Positions 37,908-49,534 of a stretch of 64,000 nt of DNA are shown piece after piece. The DNA lies in the NCBI RefSeq assembly GCF_001039355.2, contig NW_019775980.1:335322-399321 (forward strand). The letters run 5' to 3'. The DNA is from Lingula anatina. Taxonomy: Eukaryota; Brachiopoda; Lingulata; Lingulida; Lingulidae. The position numbers and the translations under genes are program-made. Each line of letters begins with the position of its first letter. The stretch's first letter is position 1. The notes beneath the pieces were generated by a model that saw only the letters and a list, made by a program, of their open reading frames with translations, was not told the origin of the DNA and ran no database searches.

Positions 37908-40900
37908 CATGAAAGGGGAGTACTAGTAAATTTTAATGAAGAGATCTACTAGTATTTAGCAGGTACAATATGTCAAAGAAGATGACATTAGAGATTAAGT
38001 TTTTGTAGATCAGGAGCGACTGTTACTGTGATGCATTAGATACAAGACCAGCCACTCAGCAGTCAGACACCTGATCCTAAACATGTTGAACCAACTCCTT
38101 CAAACAGTTTAATACCTGTGTCTAAATTAGTGTAGAAAGCCCAACTTCATAAGTTGATGAAGGTGTAACCCTAAAGGATGAGGGGCTCCATGCTATCATA
38201 GAGATGAAATTATTTAAGTAAAACAGAGGTGAACTGAGCATTAATGAAGTGGAAATTCTTACCACTCCAATCTCGTGATTTAACCCCAGGTCCAAGGCAA
38301 ACACACCAGGACATTGGATAAACACAGACAGAAGAGCCTGTGGAGAGGTCTACATAACGCTGAATATATACCCTGTACCAACCACAGACCATATTCACTC
38401 AGTCTTTAACATTGGTGCCACAGCCATAATCTATCTAGCTAAGTGGTGCATGTTTGACATGCAGTATTGCAATCAAGTTGACCATCTTTTCTATAGATGT
38501 AGTGTACTTAATTAAGTTCTGAGAAAAGGTACAATCAGCACTACATTGTGATAATGGAATGGTTTTTTACATATATTTATCAATGACAAAAGGAGTGGAA
38601 GTGATACCTACTACAAGCCCGGAGCTAGAAATTTCAAAGGAGGGGGGGGGGGTCTTCTGAAAAATGGACCTACTACCAAAAAAAAAGCTTCATGTATCCG
38701 CCCCATGTATGGGTATAAAATTTTACCTTTTCCCAGCCAAAGGACACTTCATTCGACCCCCAACACCCCCCCTTGGGAGAGGGGGGGGGGGGGGAGCTGT
38801 TCCAGAACCACAAAAGTCCCTGTAACAGTTGTCATCACAGTTGACAGGTATCAGAAGCATTCTTACATCTGTTGTTTACCACCAGGTGGAGCACCTAACC
38901 CTTGTCAATAACTGGCATCGAATTTTTTGTTTCATCTGTTGCCATTTTTATTTACTAGTTCTTTTAACAATTGGGAAAAGACAAATTTTGTGGCTTCAAT
39001 ACATTTCTGGAAAATATAATTTTAATGTTCTTTTCCTCTTCTGAGAAGGTTTACTGAGAAACTTTAACATGAGAACCCTCCCTTAATTCTTGGCATGTTA
39101 ACACTTCATAAGCTTTCAAAAAGGCTCCTATACTATATAATTTCGCCTAAGCTCAGTCTTGATATATATAATCATCTCTCAAAGCTGAGCTCTTCACAAC
39201 ACAGGTCATCCCAGCCTGCCACTCTGTACCATGTCATTACATATCAAAGGGGGGTTCAATTTTGCCGACTCATCTTTTGAGGTAGCCATTGTCCCCCCTG
39301 AACTGGGAGATGAATACCTGTATTCAGGTTGTGGGGTTCTTATCACACCTTTTCATCTGCCTTTGCAGAATGGAGAGAGAGATAATAATGGCACACTTGG
39401 TCTTTATAGCTCTCTTCAGTCAACTTTGAAGTTAGACTGGGTCAAAACTATAATGGACCAACAAATCATTCAGACAACCAAGCATATTACTCAGTACTGA
39501 ATTTCTGAAGGGCATTTCAATTTTTTGTGTGTTTTAAGATCAAAAAATTAAAAGAAACCCCACTGTATCCATCTAGACCTTGAAGTAATGATAATCTAGT
39601 CATGAGTGACAGTCAAGGACCTTTTAACTTCAAAATTGCTTTTTGAAATACAAGTTTCCTTGTAGATCTGTTGACTGTTGAGTTGACATCGCTGACCTAT
39701 CCAGAGTCCCACTTGGTCAACCAACCATCACCTGTATCTGGTACAGTTCTTGATGCTCACAGATATTAGCCTACTGTTGGTATGGGTATGACAAGGCAAG
39801 GGTTTTCCCACAGACCCGTCCAGTTGTCATTTGGACGGCTATTAGCCTCAAAAGACAACCTATATTTCCAAAGACGACTTACAAAACTTTGGGGTTGGTT
39901 GGTTGAGTTTGCTTGGGTTGGACTTCATGTAAAATTATGACAAAATTACAGATTTACATTTTGGACTCCCTGTACCCCAAATCCCTAGGAAACCCCTGCG
40001 GATAGGCATAGGCCAAAGAAGAGGTAATAGTTAGTGAGAGGGCCTGTCAATTTTTCACTAACCAGAGCAGAAATGCACTCACACTGGCTAATCATTTACC
40101 TGTGATAAATAAAGTGAAAAGTTGTCCAGGCTGTAGATATACAATTTACATGCATTAATATCAACCAACCACAGAATAATAATACAAGCATCCTCAAGGA
40201 TCCAGAACATTTGAGGTTTCCTGGGATTCCAGGCGACTTACCTTTTTTCTGAATGTGGAGTTTTAAAATAGGTTTAGCTGTGGACACTGCTTTTACAAAA
40301 TTTTCATCATTATTAATTGGTAAAAGTTCCTGGTCTTTTGGGTCTGTGTAGCAGACGAGAAATGGAATGTCTTGTAGGAAATGGAGCTCCCCGAGCAGCT
40401 TCTGGAACGCCTCAAATTGTGTGGAAGACTCTCGGTTTATGGAAAATCTCCTGAACTCTGCTTCAAACTAGAAAGATGAAAATAAACATTTTTAGATACA
40501 GATAATTTATTTGATCACAATTGCATAATGGAAAGCTGATGGGTTCTCTTTCCGATGAGTTGCTGAAATGGATGAGCAGAATTGCCATTCACATTATCAA
40601 ATGCCATTTGTCCTTTTACAACCATAAAACCATGTAAATTTCACTCTGTTTCATATCTTGATATTATTCTTGTTCAAATCCCATTTTCTAACATCAAAAG
40701 ACTCACTATGTCACCTTGAAAAAGTCACAAATGACCAAATTTTATATCAAAGAAAGAAAGCACAGTATTTTCAGTCTGCAGTAATCAGCAATAATTGAAT
40801 TACTTGTTCTACTAGTACTTGGGCTTCGTTCACATGAAAAACCTATTTTCTAAAAATCTATTTTCTATTCGCGGTATCTTGTGATCACTGTCTGTGCCCT

Positions 40901-42112
40901 GAATACCCCGTGGTGTAATTACTGGCAGTGCGAGCCAGTTACTTCCAAAGCTGTAATTAATTCTCGCTCGGAGTGATCACAAGATACCGCGAATAGAAAA
41001 TAGATTTTTCATGTGAACGGAGCCTTGCTCTCTCTCTCCCAGCCGATAGTAATCAAATTTTCCTGGGTCTAGGGATATCACAGCATATTACCACAAATCA
41101 GTGATATTGATGAAGTGTAAAATACTTCATTACATGCAACTAATTGAAAATGGAAATCATTACACACGTGACACAAAGTCATATGGGACACAACACTGCT
41201 AATTCATCTGACTGGTTTTTAGCATTTTTGTGTTATGGAGGAGAGAGGCTGGGGTAGTGCTAACACTCGCCAATTTAGCCAAATGCTAAATTTACCTAAA
41301 AAAGCTAAAGAAAAAGGGCTTGATTTGACTTATTTTAGTCAAATTATAACCATTCTGATAACAAGTTGACAAAAAAGTGGTGATTTGGCTAAGGGAAAAA
41401 AAATGCTAACACTACCCTAGAGATGTAATGATATTAACATCTTAACTGCCAACATACACAGCATCTTGATCACATCAATTATCAATTTTGGAATCAGTTT
41501 TAGACTAGTCCAATTCCATCCATACTACAGCCAATGTTATCACTTGCACCAACATTAACTGATTTCTACTGATGGGATTTTTTTATGGAAGGGGGGAGGG
41601 GTAATGAGATAATAATGAACCAGGAAACGGTCACACACAACTGTGACAAGTGTCCTTGAAGTCACATTATCAACGCATCATGCTAGTGTCTGCATCCTGT
41701 CAGTGTGTATCCATCAAATATATCCGATAATCTCATCATAGTCTTAGGATGATCCTCAGATTATAGGATAATCATGCTGATAAGATGTTTAAGGACTCAT
41801 TTCTAATAAAACTATTGTTCAGTACACAGAAAGAATACAGAGAAGCTGGCGATTATATGGGTGCATTGGAAACAAGAAATAGTACATTAATCTGCTCATC
41901 TGATTACATTCAGCGAGAGTCCCTAGGGAGGTGGGTTGTTATACGTAGAAGGGCAGTTGCATTGGGAATGTGCTCTATATAACTGATAGTCAGTATCATA
42001 TATATACAAAGCTGCGTCAATACTAATCATACATTTGTGTGTGTACACCCAGGGCTACATGAGTGCTTGAGCAAATGTTTGTGTCTCTGCACGAATCTCT
42101 GTCTCCTTGCAC

Positions 42113-42162
<50 letters not shown>

Positions 42163-45100
42163 CAGAGAGAGAACTGAGTCATAACAACAAATATTATCTC
42201 AATTGGTTTTACCACATTTATAAAATATATTCATACCTGTTCATATAGATAATACATACTGTATATTATATCAACTACATGACTAACAATGCTCAATAAA
42301 CTTGTGTGTAAATCTACAAGCCATAACAGCCCTATGAGAACCATGTCTGTTATGTTCCTAAGTGAGCAAAGTACATAACAGCTCCATAGGAATGTAGGTA
42401 TATCAGGGCGTTGGTGCTCCTTCCTCGTATTCTCTACATAGCAGGCAAGCTGACACTGGATATAAGCTAAATACATTGGTATCTAGCCAGGTCTCTGCTA
42501 CACATAAAAGAGATTGGCACAGTAGACATTTTTTTTTTACAAAAGCAAATATCTTTCATGTACTGTGTCTTTTTTCTTCCATACTATTTTGCATAATGAA
42601 ATGGGGGAGGACTTTTTAAGTGCTATTAATAATATGATATAGAAGGCTGACCGATCGATCTCCTCTGGAAACTGGCCATGCATGTCCAAAATGGGCCATC
42701 TCAGACCTCCCAAAATCACATCCTCAGCAGAACAATCAAGGCCTTATGCTATGTCAGCCTGATATGAGGCAAATTTCCACTGAATATATTCCAACTCTTG
42801 TCTGTGACCCAGATGATTAAGTTAAATTAACCACAGGTGATAAATACACCAGGTCAGGCCGATTTGTAAATTTGACTTCAAACCCCAGCAGTTACATCAT
42901 CAGCGTAGTAGTAATATCTCGGTATCGTGTCATATAGAGAATCGCCTTCCACTGCACAGTGTAGAGAGAAGTATGGTGTCATCTCCTCATTCATCACTGT
43001 CATATCTACAGGTGAACTCTGCATTCCACAGGTGAGAGAAGCCATCTTCCACATCATACCTCCTCACGCCACCATTGGAGACCATTCCCAGAGACAATCG
43101 TACCAACTATGGAGTTGGGATTGAACCATCTGGAGGGGATTCTCGCTTAATTGCAATTAACCTGGGCTAGATGTCTGTCACACCTCTGAGGCTGATAGGA
43201 GGTAAATAACTATGGTTTAGCAGCTTTACAGTAGGCGTCCCAGATGTCTAAGCCGCTTGGGCTGAAAGCAATTTAGCGAGGGACCCCTAGAAATGGATCA
43301 ATCCTGTTAGATCAATCTAGGGATGGGAACCCAGTCTTATTAATTTTAAAGACTACTTTGGCTAATAAATAAAAATGTAACTAGCTACAAAAGTTTGATT
43401 CCATCCAGATACAAATCTGACTGCTTCAAACCAGTTTAGACTATACAAAACTCTACAAGGACAAGAGTACTAGTACACAGTTGAATGACAGTAAATGAGA
43501 TGAATTCACATTTATTCTTCCTCTAACACACAGTCCTTGGGTAACGTTCAGGCCAATTTTAACAGACAATATTTCAATTTTAACAACAGGTGATAGATAG
43601 TTTAATTCAACCCCCCACCCCCACTCCTATGTACCTCACATGTAACTCTCTTAGCTTAACTCAGAAATTATGATGCATATAGTACAACTGTTAGGATGGA
43701 CTGCAATCAAGTGTTTTCATCAAGAAGTTAAAACTCAAATTCCATTTTTTGTTGAAACTGTTCTGAACACGGCCTTCCTCGGTGACAAAGGGCTCGGGAT
43801 ATCACCTGATTTCTTAACCACAAAAATGTCATTAAACCTCTTAGCATTGGAAACATAAGTTGGGGGATAACGTTACAGAATAAATGTACATTACGCAGTT
43901 TCTTTATTGTACTAGAACACATGAACTGCTTGAGAGGTGAGACACTTTGGGCATATTCCCAGAGCCTTTAGATCGATCTATCCCCGCGGGAAGTCTCACT
44001 AGATTACTGTCAGATAATCTGGCTTAAATGTCCGTCCCGCCTACTACAAGCTGTTAGGGGGTAACTAACTTTCGTGCCCGCTCGGCTGACAGCTATTTAG
44101 CGTGAACCCCCAGGGAGTTAGGTTGATCTAGTTGGATCGATCTAATCTCTGGGAATGGGGTCTAATATCTTTTCTCTTTTAACAACACTTGTTTTTTTCA
44201 ATCCTAAACATATTCTGATATAAAATGCTCTTCAATGAAGACAAAACTCTTAAGCCTAACCTTCCTAACTTTCAATTTTAATGCATACTTTCCTTAAAGA
44301 AGCTTTAATAGATCTATTTATCTGTGAACTGATTTTTAGCAAATTTGATGATAACCAAATCTGAGATTTTTAAGCAGATAAACAGATTTTTTTTTAGCAA
44401 AATCCAACAGTCCATCCTTCTTTGCTTTGATCAAATATTCTTCAATAAATCTGTTTCCTGCATTTTCCCATTAAAACAAGCTCTATTGATTAGATTAACA
44501 TCCCACTTAAAGCAGGATAATCACCAGCTGAAAATCCCAAATTCTTCAGACAAGATATCTCATTTTATCAATCAAGAAAAATCAGTCTGACCACTTTAAT
44601 TTATGCCTCAAACTCTTGGCTCTCTGTAAAATGGAAAAGATTACTTCTAATTCATATAAATCCAAGTCAGTTCAGCCCCTGCACTAGTCTTGTCAGAGAA
44701 ATATATTAATTCACAAATGCATAAAGACAGATGAATAGAATGATAAGAATGTACATAATGTTCCACGTTGTGTTTTCCCCTTGTTGGAATGTCTCCCTGG
44801 CCAGTGATTATACCTTGAAGTATGCATACATATCTGATACATGTGCAGGGATATATTTCTTTAACCAGCATGGTCAATGTGGAAACCTGTGGTATTTTGT
44901 GGAATTTAGAAACATTATACATTATATTCAGGGAAAAAACTCTATAAATACTACTTTTTGTTCACATTTCCAACTTCAACAAAAAAATTAATGATATAAA
45001 ATATTCCTTTATATACACTAAGGCTATGTTTTAGCTAAGCTGTCCAAATATATTGCTGTAAATATTTCTCCAAATGTCAACATTAGTTTCATGGACTTAT

Positions 45101-48100
45101 ATGGGGGGGGAAGCAGTGAAGCACAATTTATCTGATTACTAATACATTTCTCTCAATTTGAAAAAAAAATATTGTGTTAGCCAAAATTCTTTATTTTCCT
45201 ATATTTCCCCTTAAAGCTTATGAATCCTTGTCCGAGAATCTGCTTCTACCTCCTAACAACCTTCATTCTACTACTATTTAAGTAACTTGAGGAGCTCCCT
45301 TTTTATGTGGTAACTAAGTTGGTCATTGGAAGATGGACACATCTAAGGCTTCGTTCACATGCAATGNAAGACATACCGAAAATAGAAAATAGAAAATAGA
45401 AAATAGACATTGCATGTGAACGAAGCCTAAGTGAGCAACCAATGCTTGAGTTTTCACACACAAAAACCATGATAAAAAGAAAAACAATTTTCCCATAATG
45501 AGCTACAAGGGCTGCTATATCAATAAATCACAGTTAAACCAAGTGTACATGACAGCTACATGCTATCCTAGCAGACAGCAGATATAACCCATGGAGATGG
45601 ATTTGCCGCGGTAGTCATCAAAATAACACCTCAAAAAGGTTAAAAAGCTTTTTGTCTTGTAAATATGCCTCGGGCTGTGTGAACTTTTGTTTGGTTGTTA
45701 AGTGCATCAGGAAAAAAAACATAGTATCATTATGGTAAAATCTCTAAATCCTGTAATTTCTAAAACAAATCAAGCATTAGTGGAATTTATCATTAACAGT
45801 AATTTGAACAATATTATAAGACTACAGAATTTTTTGACATTGAGACTCCTATACAACACAGCTGAGGCTATTATGCAGCCATTAACATCAAATTAAAAAA
45901 AAAAAAAAAGGCCAAATGATACAGAATCTGCGTAATTTGTCAATCACCTGTGGTACTAATGCACCAAAATGCTAATGCCACTAATGAACTTAATGACAAA
46001 ATAATCACTTACTCTTCTTATCAATAGATCTCTATCTTATCAGTTAAAATGATCCAATACGACAATTTCACTTAGTGTGAGGATGGTAAATTTGCCACTT
46101 CCTTTTTTTATCAGCAAGTTATTTAGAAAACCATTAATAAAAGTGATATTTATTAGGATTTATGCCTTTAGAATATTTAACTGACAGTTACTTTTAGATA
46201 CGGGACTCATTATTGCTAATTATCTCAAAATTCTGTCATTAAAAACAAGCACAATTCATCAATGTTTACCTATTAAGCCTCCACAGCTGTTAGGTTCAGA
46301 TGCAGCAATGAAACTATCTTGAATACTCAATTTATGTCTCCTGATAATTTAAGGCGCGTTCCCAGCCATGCTGAGTCTCCCTATCTCACTATGACCAAAA
46401 GCAACAGCCCTTCCCCTAATAACTCCTTAAAGCTATCTCATTATACTTACACCCCATTTCCATAGATTAGATCGACCTACTTTGGATCGACCTAACTCCC
46501 TGGGGGTTTGCGCTGAATAGCTGTCAGCAGGGCGGACACGAAAGTTAATTGCCCCTTACGGCTTGTAGTGGGCGGGGACGGACACTTAAGGGTGATTATC
46601 TGACGGTAGTCTGGTGAGACTCCCCGCGGTGATAGATCGATCTAAAGTTCTGGGAATAGACCCTTAGCTTGTCTCAGCCCCTCTGTTCTACATAAATATT
46701 ATATATCAGGCAGTCCTGCTCCATTTTACTGAATTAATCATGATCAGATAGACATATGGGACGGGCTGCACAAAGATCTAGGCAGATCCAACTTAACCAG
46801 AAACACGACTTTATTTCCAAACTGGAAGGCCATTTGTGTCATTACATTCTCCACAAGGAAAACCTATAAGCTACAAATGCAATACTGCTGTTGGTAGAAG
46901 AAAAAGATTTTTATTTTGCCTGAAACTGCCTGAAAACAAAATCTCTTATTCCCATAGTGGCTCATCATAAAGGGTCATGCAGGGTCTCTGGGAACTGATA
47001 TATATCTTTAGATATTGTATGTATTTACTACAACTGTCCACTGGCTGTAACTATAACAAGATGTAGAAACTATTTAGAGAAAACCCACACAGTTTTCTGC
47101 CAGATCGCCATCTGTACTCTATCCAGATGTACATGTTTTTACCTCTGGTTGCTTTCCACATGGTTCACAGCTCACACACACATAAGGGCAACACAGAAGT
47201 CAACCTGTTATAACACTACCCCACACCCTGAGGATCTGGTGGTGAAAACTGACCACAGAACCTGACTGGTAACACAGAAGTCAATCTGTTATAACACTAC
47301 CCCACACCCTGAGAATCTGGTGGTGAAAACAGTCCAGAGAATCTGACTGGTAACACAGAAGTTGATCTGTTATAACACTACCCCACACCCTGAGAATCTG
47401 GTGGTGAAAACAGTCCAGAGAACTTGACTGGCAACACAGAAGCCAACCTATTATAACACTACCCCACACCCTGAGAATCTGGTGGTGAAAACAGACCAGA
47501 GAACCTGACTGGTAACACAGAAGTCAATCTGTTATAACACTACCCGACACCCTGAGAATCTGGTGGTAAAAACAGACCAGAGAACCTGACTGGTAACACA
47601 GAAGCCAACCAGATGAGTGCAGTACTGACGCATTATCCCTGGGTCAAGTTTTTTACTATAAATATTCAGCAAAATAACTGCTATTGAACCAAAACAAAAA
47701 CAATGCATGTTCCACATGATAATCAAATAACCAAACATTGGTCCAAAAAAGTGCTAATTAAAAATGTGGCAAAAGCAAACCCAGTGAGTTTAAACCAAAG
47801 TGGTAACTTGATTATTACAAATGGACAGAATTTTTGTTCAACTTCAAGGACAATGCAGAACCACCAGTACATAATAACTATTAATAAAATTGGAGTGTAA
47901 TCATGAAACACTCAAGGCTACCTTTCCTAGCTTATCAGAGAAACACTGGAATTCAATGATAAATTAGGTTATCTCCCACCTGACAGAAATTATTAAACTG
48001 GTCTCTTCACCTGTTTTCAATGATTCAACCTGGTATACACTGTCCATATCACATCACATAGCTGGTATTACCATATACCAACAACCACAGGATAAATTGA

Positions 48101-48779
48101 TGTGGTTGCTTCCAAGCACCTGACTTGACTTCATAGATTTTCCATTTACCGCATGACTGATTAGCACCCACTTGGGATTCTAATTAATTTGCTATCAACT
48201 CAAACTCCAAGTGGGTGAAAAAAGAAACAAATGGTGGTCTGTGTTAGTTTAGAGGTGATTTACTTCTATAAACTTGTGGTTCTCTCTGTGAGTGTATTTT
48301 ACAGATGGTCGGACATGCACTTGTCTTGAACTGGGGTATATTTAAATTCTGTGAATAATTTGGACAGCATAATAAAAAGTTATGGCAAGGTCTTTATAGC
48401 AACTACTGCTTGTCACCCCACGGTGACTGATTTTTGCCTTATGGTTCTCTTGTTAGGTGACAATTTTCCAAAACAACAGTTCTCTAAGAGCTTACTCATC
48501 AAACAGAGCCGATACTGAGTGACTTTTAAGGTTAAACCAGCGCTTAAAAGACAAAATACTGGGAAGCTTTTATAAAAACGCCTTCGTGGAGGCGGTCAAA
48601 ATCACAGATGGTACCCGTGGTCCGAAACGCAGTGCACGAGCGGCATGTTGAGAACTGGGTCACATAACTCGACACAGATACCAATTGTAGATTTCAAATC
48701 GAACCACTTCGCTTACCTTGCTTTTCACTTCTATAATATTAGGATCGACGTGATTAAATGCCTTTGCGTTCTTCGACAT
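32334..48779 (-). CDS. PARD6: PARD6, cell-polarity adaptor (PB1, semi-CRIB, PDZ)
   Basis: Ortholog of Par-6, which links aPKC, PAR-3 and Cdc42 in the polarity complex at cell junctions. Three coding exons: 48779-48717 ([21 protein letters not shown]), 40467-40242 and 33025-32334; phases fit and give 326 aa (human PARD6A 346). Residues about 20-95 are the PB1 domain ([30 protein letters not shown]). Around 120-140 is the semi-CRIB ([20 protein letters not shown]). Then comes the PDZ, with the binding loop PLGFYIRDG and [19 protein letters not shown]. The tail is acidic (IVEEEDDDV) and ends VVTL, a hydrophobic C-terminus like that of vertebrate PAR6. The introns are 7.2 and 8.2 kb. It is head to head with ACD. 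Confidence 0.96.
34618..34651. repeat. (GA)n microsatellite
   Basis: A run of GA followed by purine-only GGGGAGGGGGAGAGAGGGGG, inside PARD6 intron 2. Confidence 0.95.
40822..41024. mobile_element. MITE family C, copy 1, TTG target duplication
   Basis: Ends GGCTTCGTTCACATGAAAA and TTTTCATGTGAACGGAGCC, with TTG on both sides (40819-40821, 41025-41027). Longer inner arms share AATAGAAAATAGAT and TATCTTGTGATCACT. It lies in PARD6 intron 1 and has no ORF. Confidence 0.85.
41251..41419. mobile_element. MITE family E, copy 1
   Basis: Ends GGGGTAGTGCTAACACTC and GCTAACACTACCC are inverted, around an AT-rich centre containing TTTAGCCAAA and TTTGGCTAA. A diverged relative lies at 51356-51526. Confidence 0.65.
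42117..42157. repeat. (GT)n microsatellite
   Basis: About 20 uninterrupted GT units in PARD6 intron 1. Confidence 0.97.
43126..43336. mobile_element. MITE family B, copy 1
   Basis: Shares GGGGATTCTCGCT at the left and ATCAATCTAGGGATGGGAAC at the right with the better-preserved copy at 57119. The centre holds the inverted pair GGCTAGATGTCTG / CAGATGTCTAAGCC. Confidence 0.65.
43950..44162. mobile_element. MITE family A, copy 2, inverted orientation
   Basis: The reverse complement of the 25820-26034 element over nearly its whole length (CCCAGAG at the left, CTCTGGGAATGGGGTC then TAA at the right). Confidence 0.8.
45347..45427. mobile_element. MITE family C, short copy 2, TAA target duplication
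   Basis: An 81-bp element with near-perfect ends GGCTTCGTTCACATGCAATG and CATTGCATGTGAACGAAGCC, flanked by TAA on both sides. The centre is four AAAATAG repeats. The N at 45367 is inside the left arm. Confidence 0.85.
46451..46663. mobile_element. MITE family A, copy 3
   Basis: Same orientation as copy 1 (CCCCATTTCC at the left, TTCTGGGAATAGACCC then TTA at the right), with matching internal blocks CTAACTCCCTGGGGG and GACTCCCCGCGG. Confidence 0.8.
47190..47611. repeat. 81-bp minisatellite, five-plus units
   Basis: Units built on AACACAGAAG ... CTGTTATAACACTACCC ... CACCCTGAGAATCTGG recur about every 81 bp, starting near 47190, 47273, 47354, 47435, 47515 and 47597. The units are contiguous with no unique spacers. 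It lies in PARD6 intron 1. Confidence 0.9.
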
Positions 48780-49534
48780 GATTGTTGCTTCAGCCTTATG
48801 TAAAGGCTTAATTAATTCCTAACACATGAATTCTTCTCCCTCAAGTTCCGAGGGTGCCTCTCCCTTGAACAAGTGCACAACCGACGATGACATCAATCAA
48901 CTAGCCTCGCTTTCGATAACAATAATTAAGTGAGTCACAACTTAGATTCCTGTAGATTTAATAGATTTACTCAGCATCGGAAAGGTGTGGGGAATTTATT
49001 AACATTACTCAATCACAGAAAAATCCTCCGTGTGCAATAAATGAGAGGAGAAGAACTTCACAAATTGGTGTTTACAATGTGTCCGCATGTATCGGTGACG
49101 TCATCAATAATGGGAACTTGTTGACTGTCGAGCCAGATTACCCCTGGTCGAGCGGTCGATTTGATCTCTGAGATCATTGAAGGCGCTGAAATAGATGTAA
49201 TTAATGTATTCCTACTGACATTGTTTTAAAGACATTAACTTAAATCCTCATGGAGTATGAAAAATGGGAGAAGATCATGATACATGCTGTTACTGACCAA
49301 ACGTGAGGTCTGAATCGGTGAAGGAAATGTCCTCAGTGTGTTTGCCAGGTGCAACGACCTGAGTAGCATTTGCACATGATACTCAATGTTTGGAGTAGAC
49401 AGATTTGGACAGAATTAGATGCCGTGGGATTACTGACACCTTTGATTGTCAACGCAAATTACTCAGCAGTCAGAGCTAACGTGAACTTTGACTGTTTCAC
49501 ACTTTGGAGGACTAAGACTTGCTGTAACAGTAAA

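Noticed and set aside
47190-47611. CRISPR-like array
   Set aside because: The units are contiguous, with no unique spacers between short repeats, and the DNA is eukaryotic; it is a minisatellite.
49370-49534. An upstream in-frame extension of ACD from ATG 49370
   Set aside because: It cannot be excluded, but the residues look unlike coding sequence and the short human isoform starts at the position equal to 49535.
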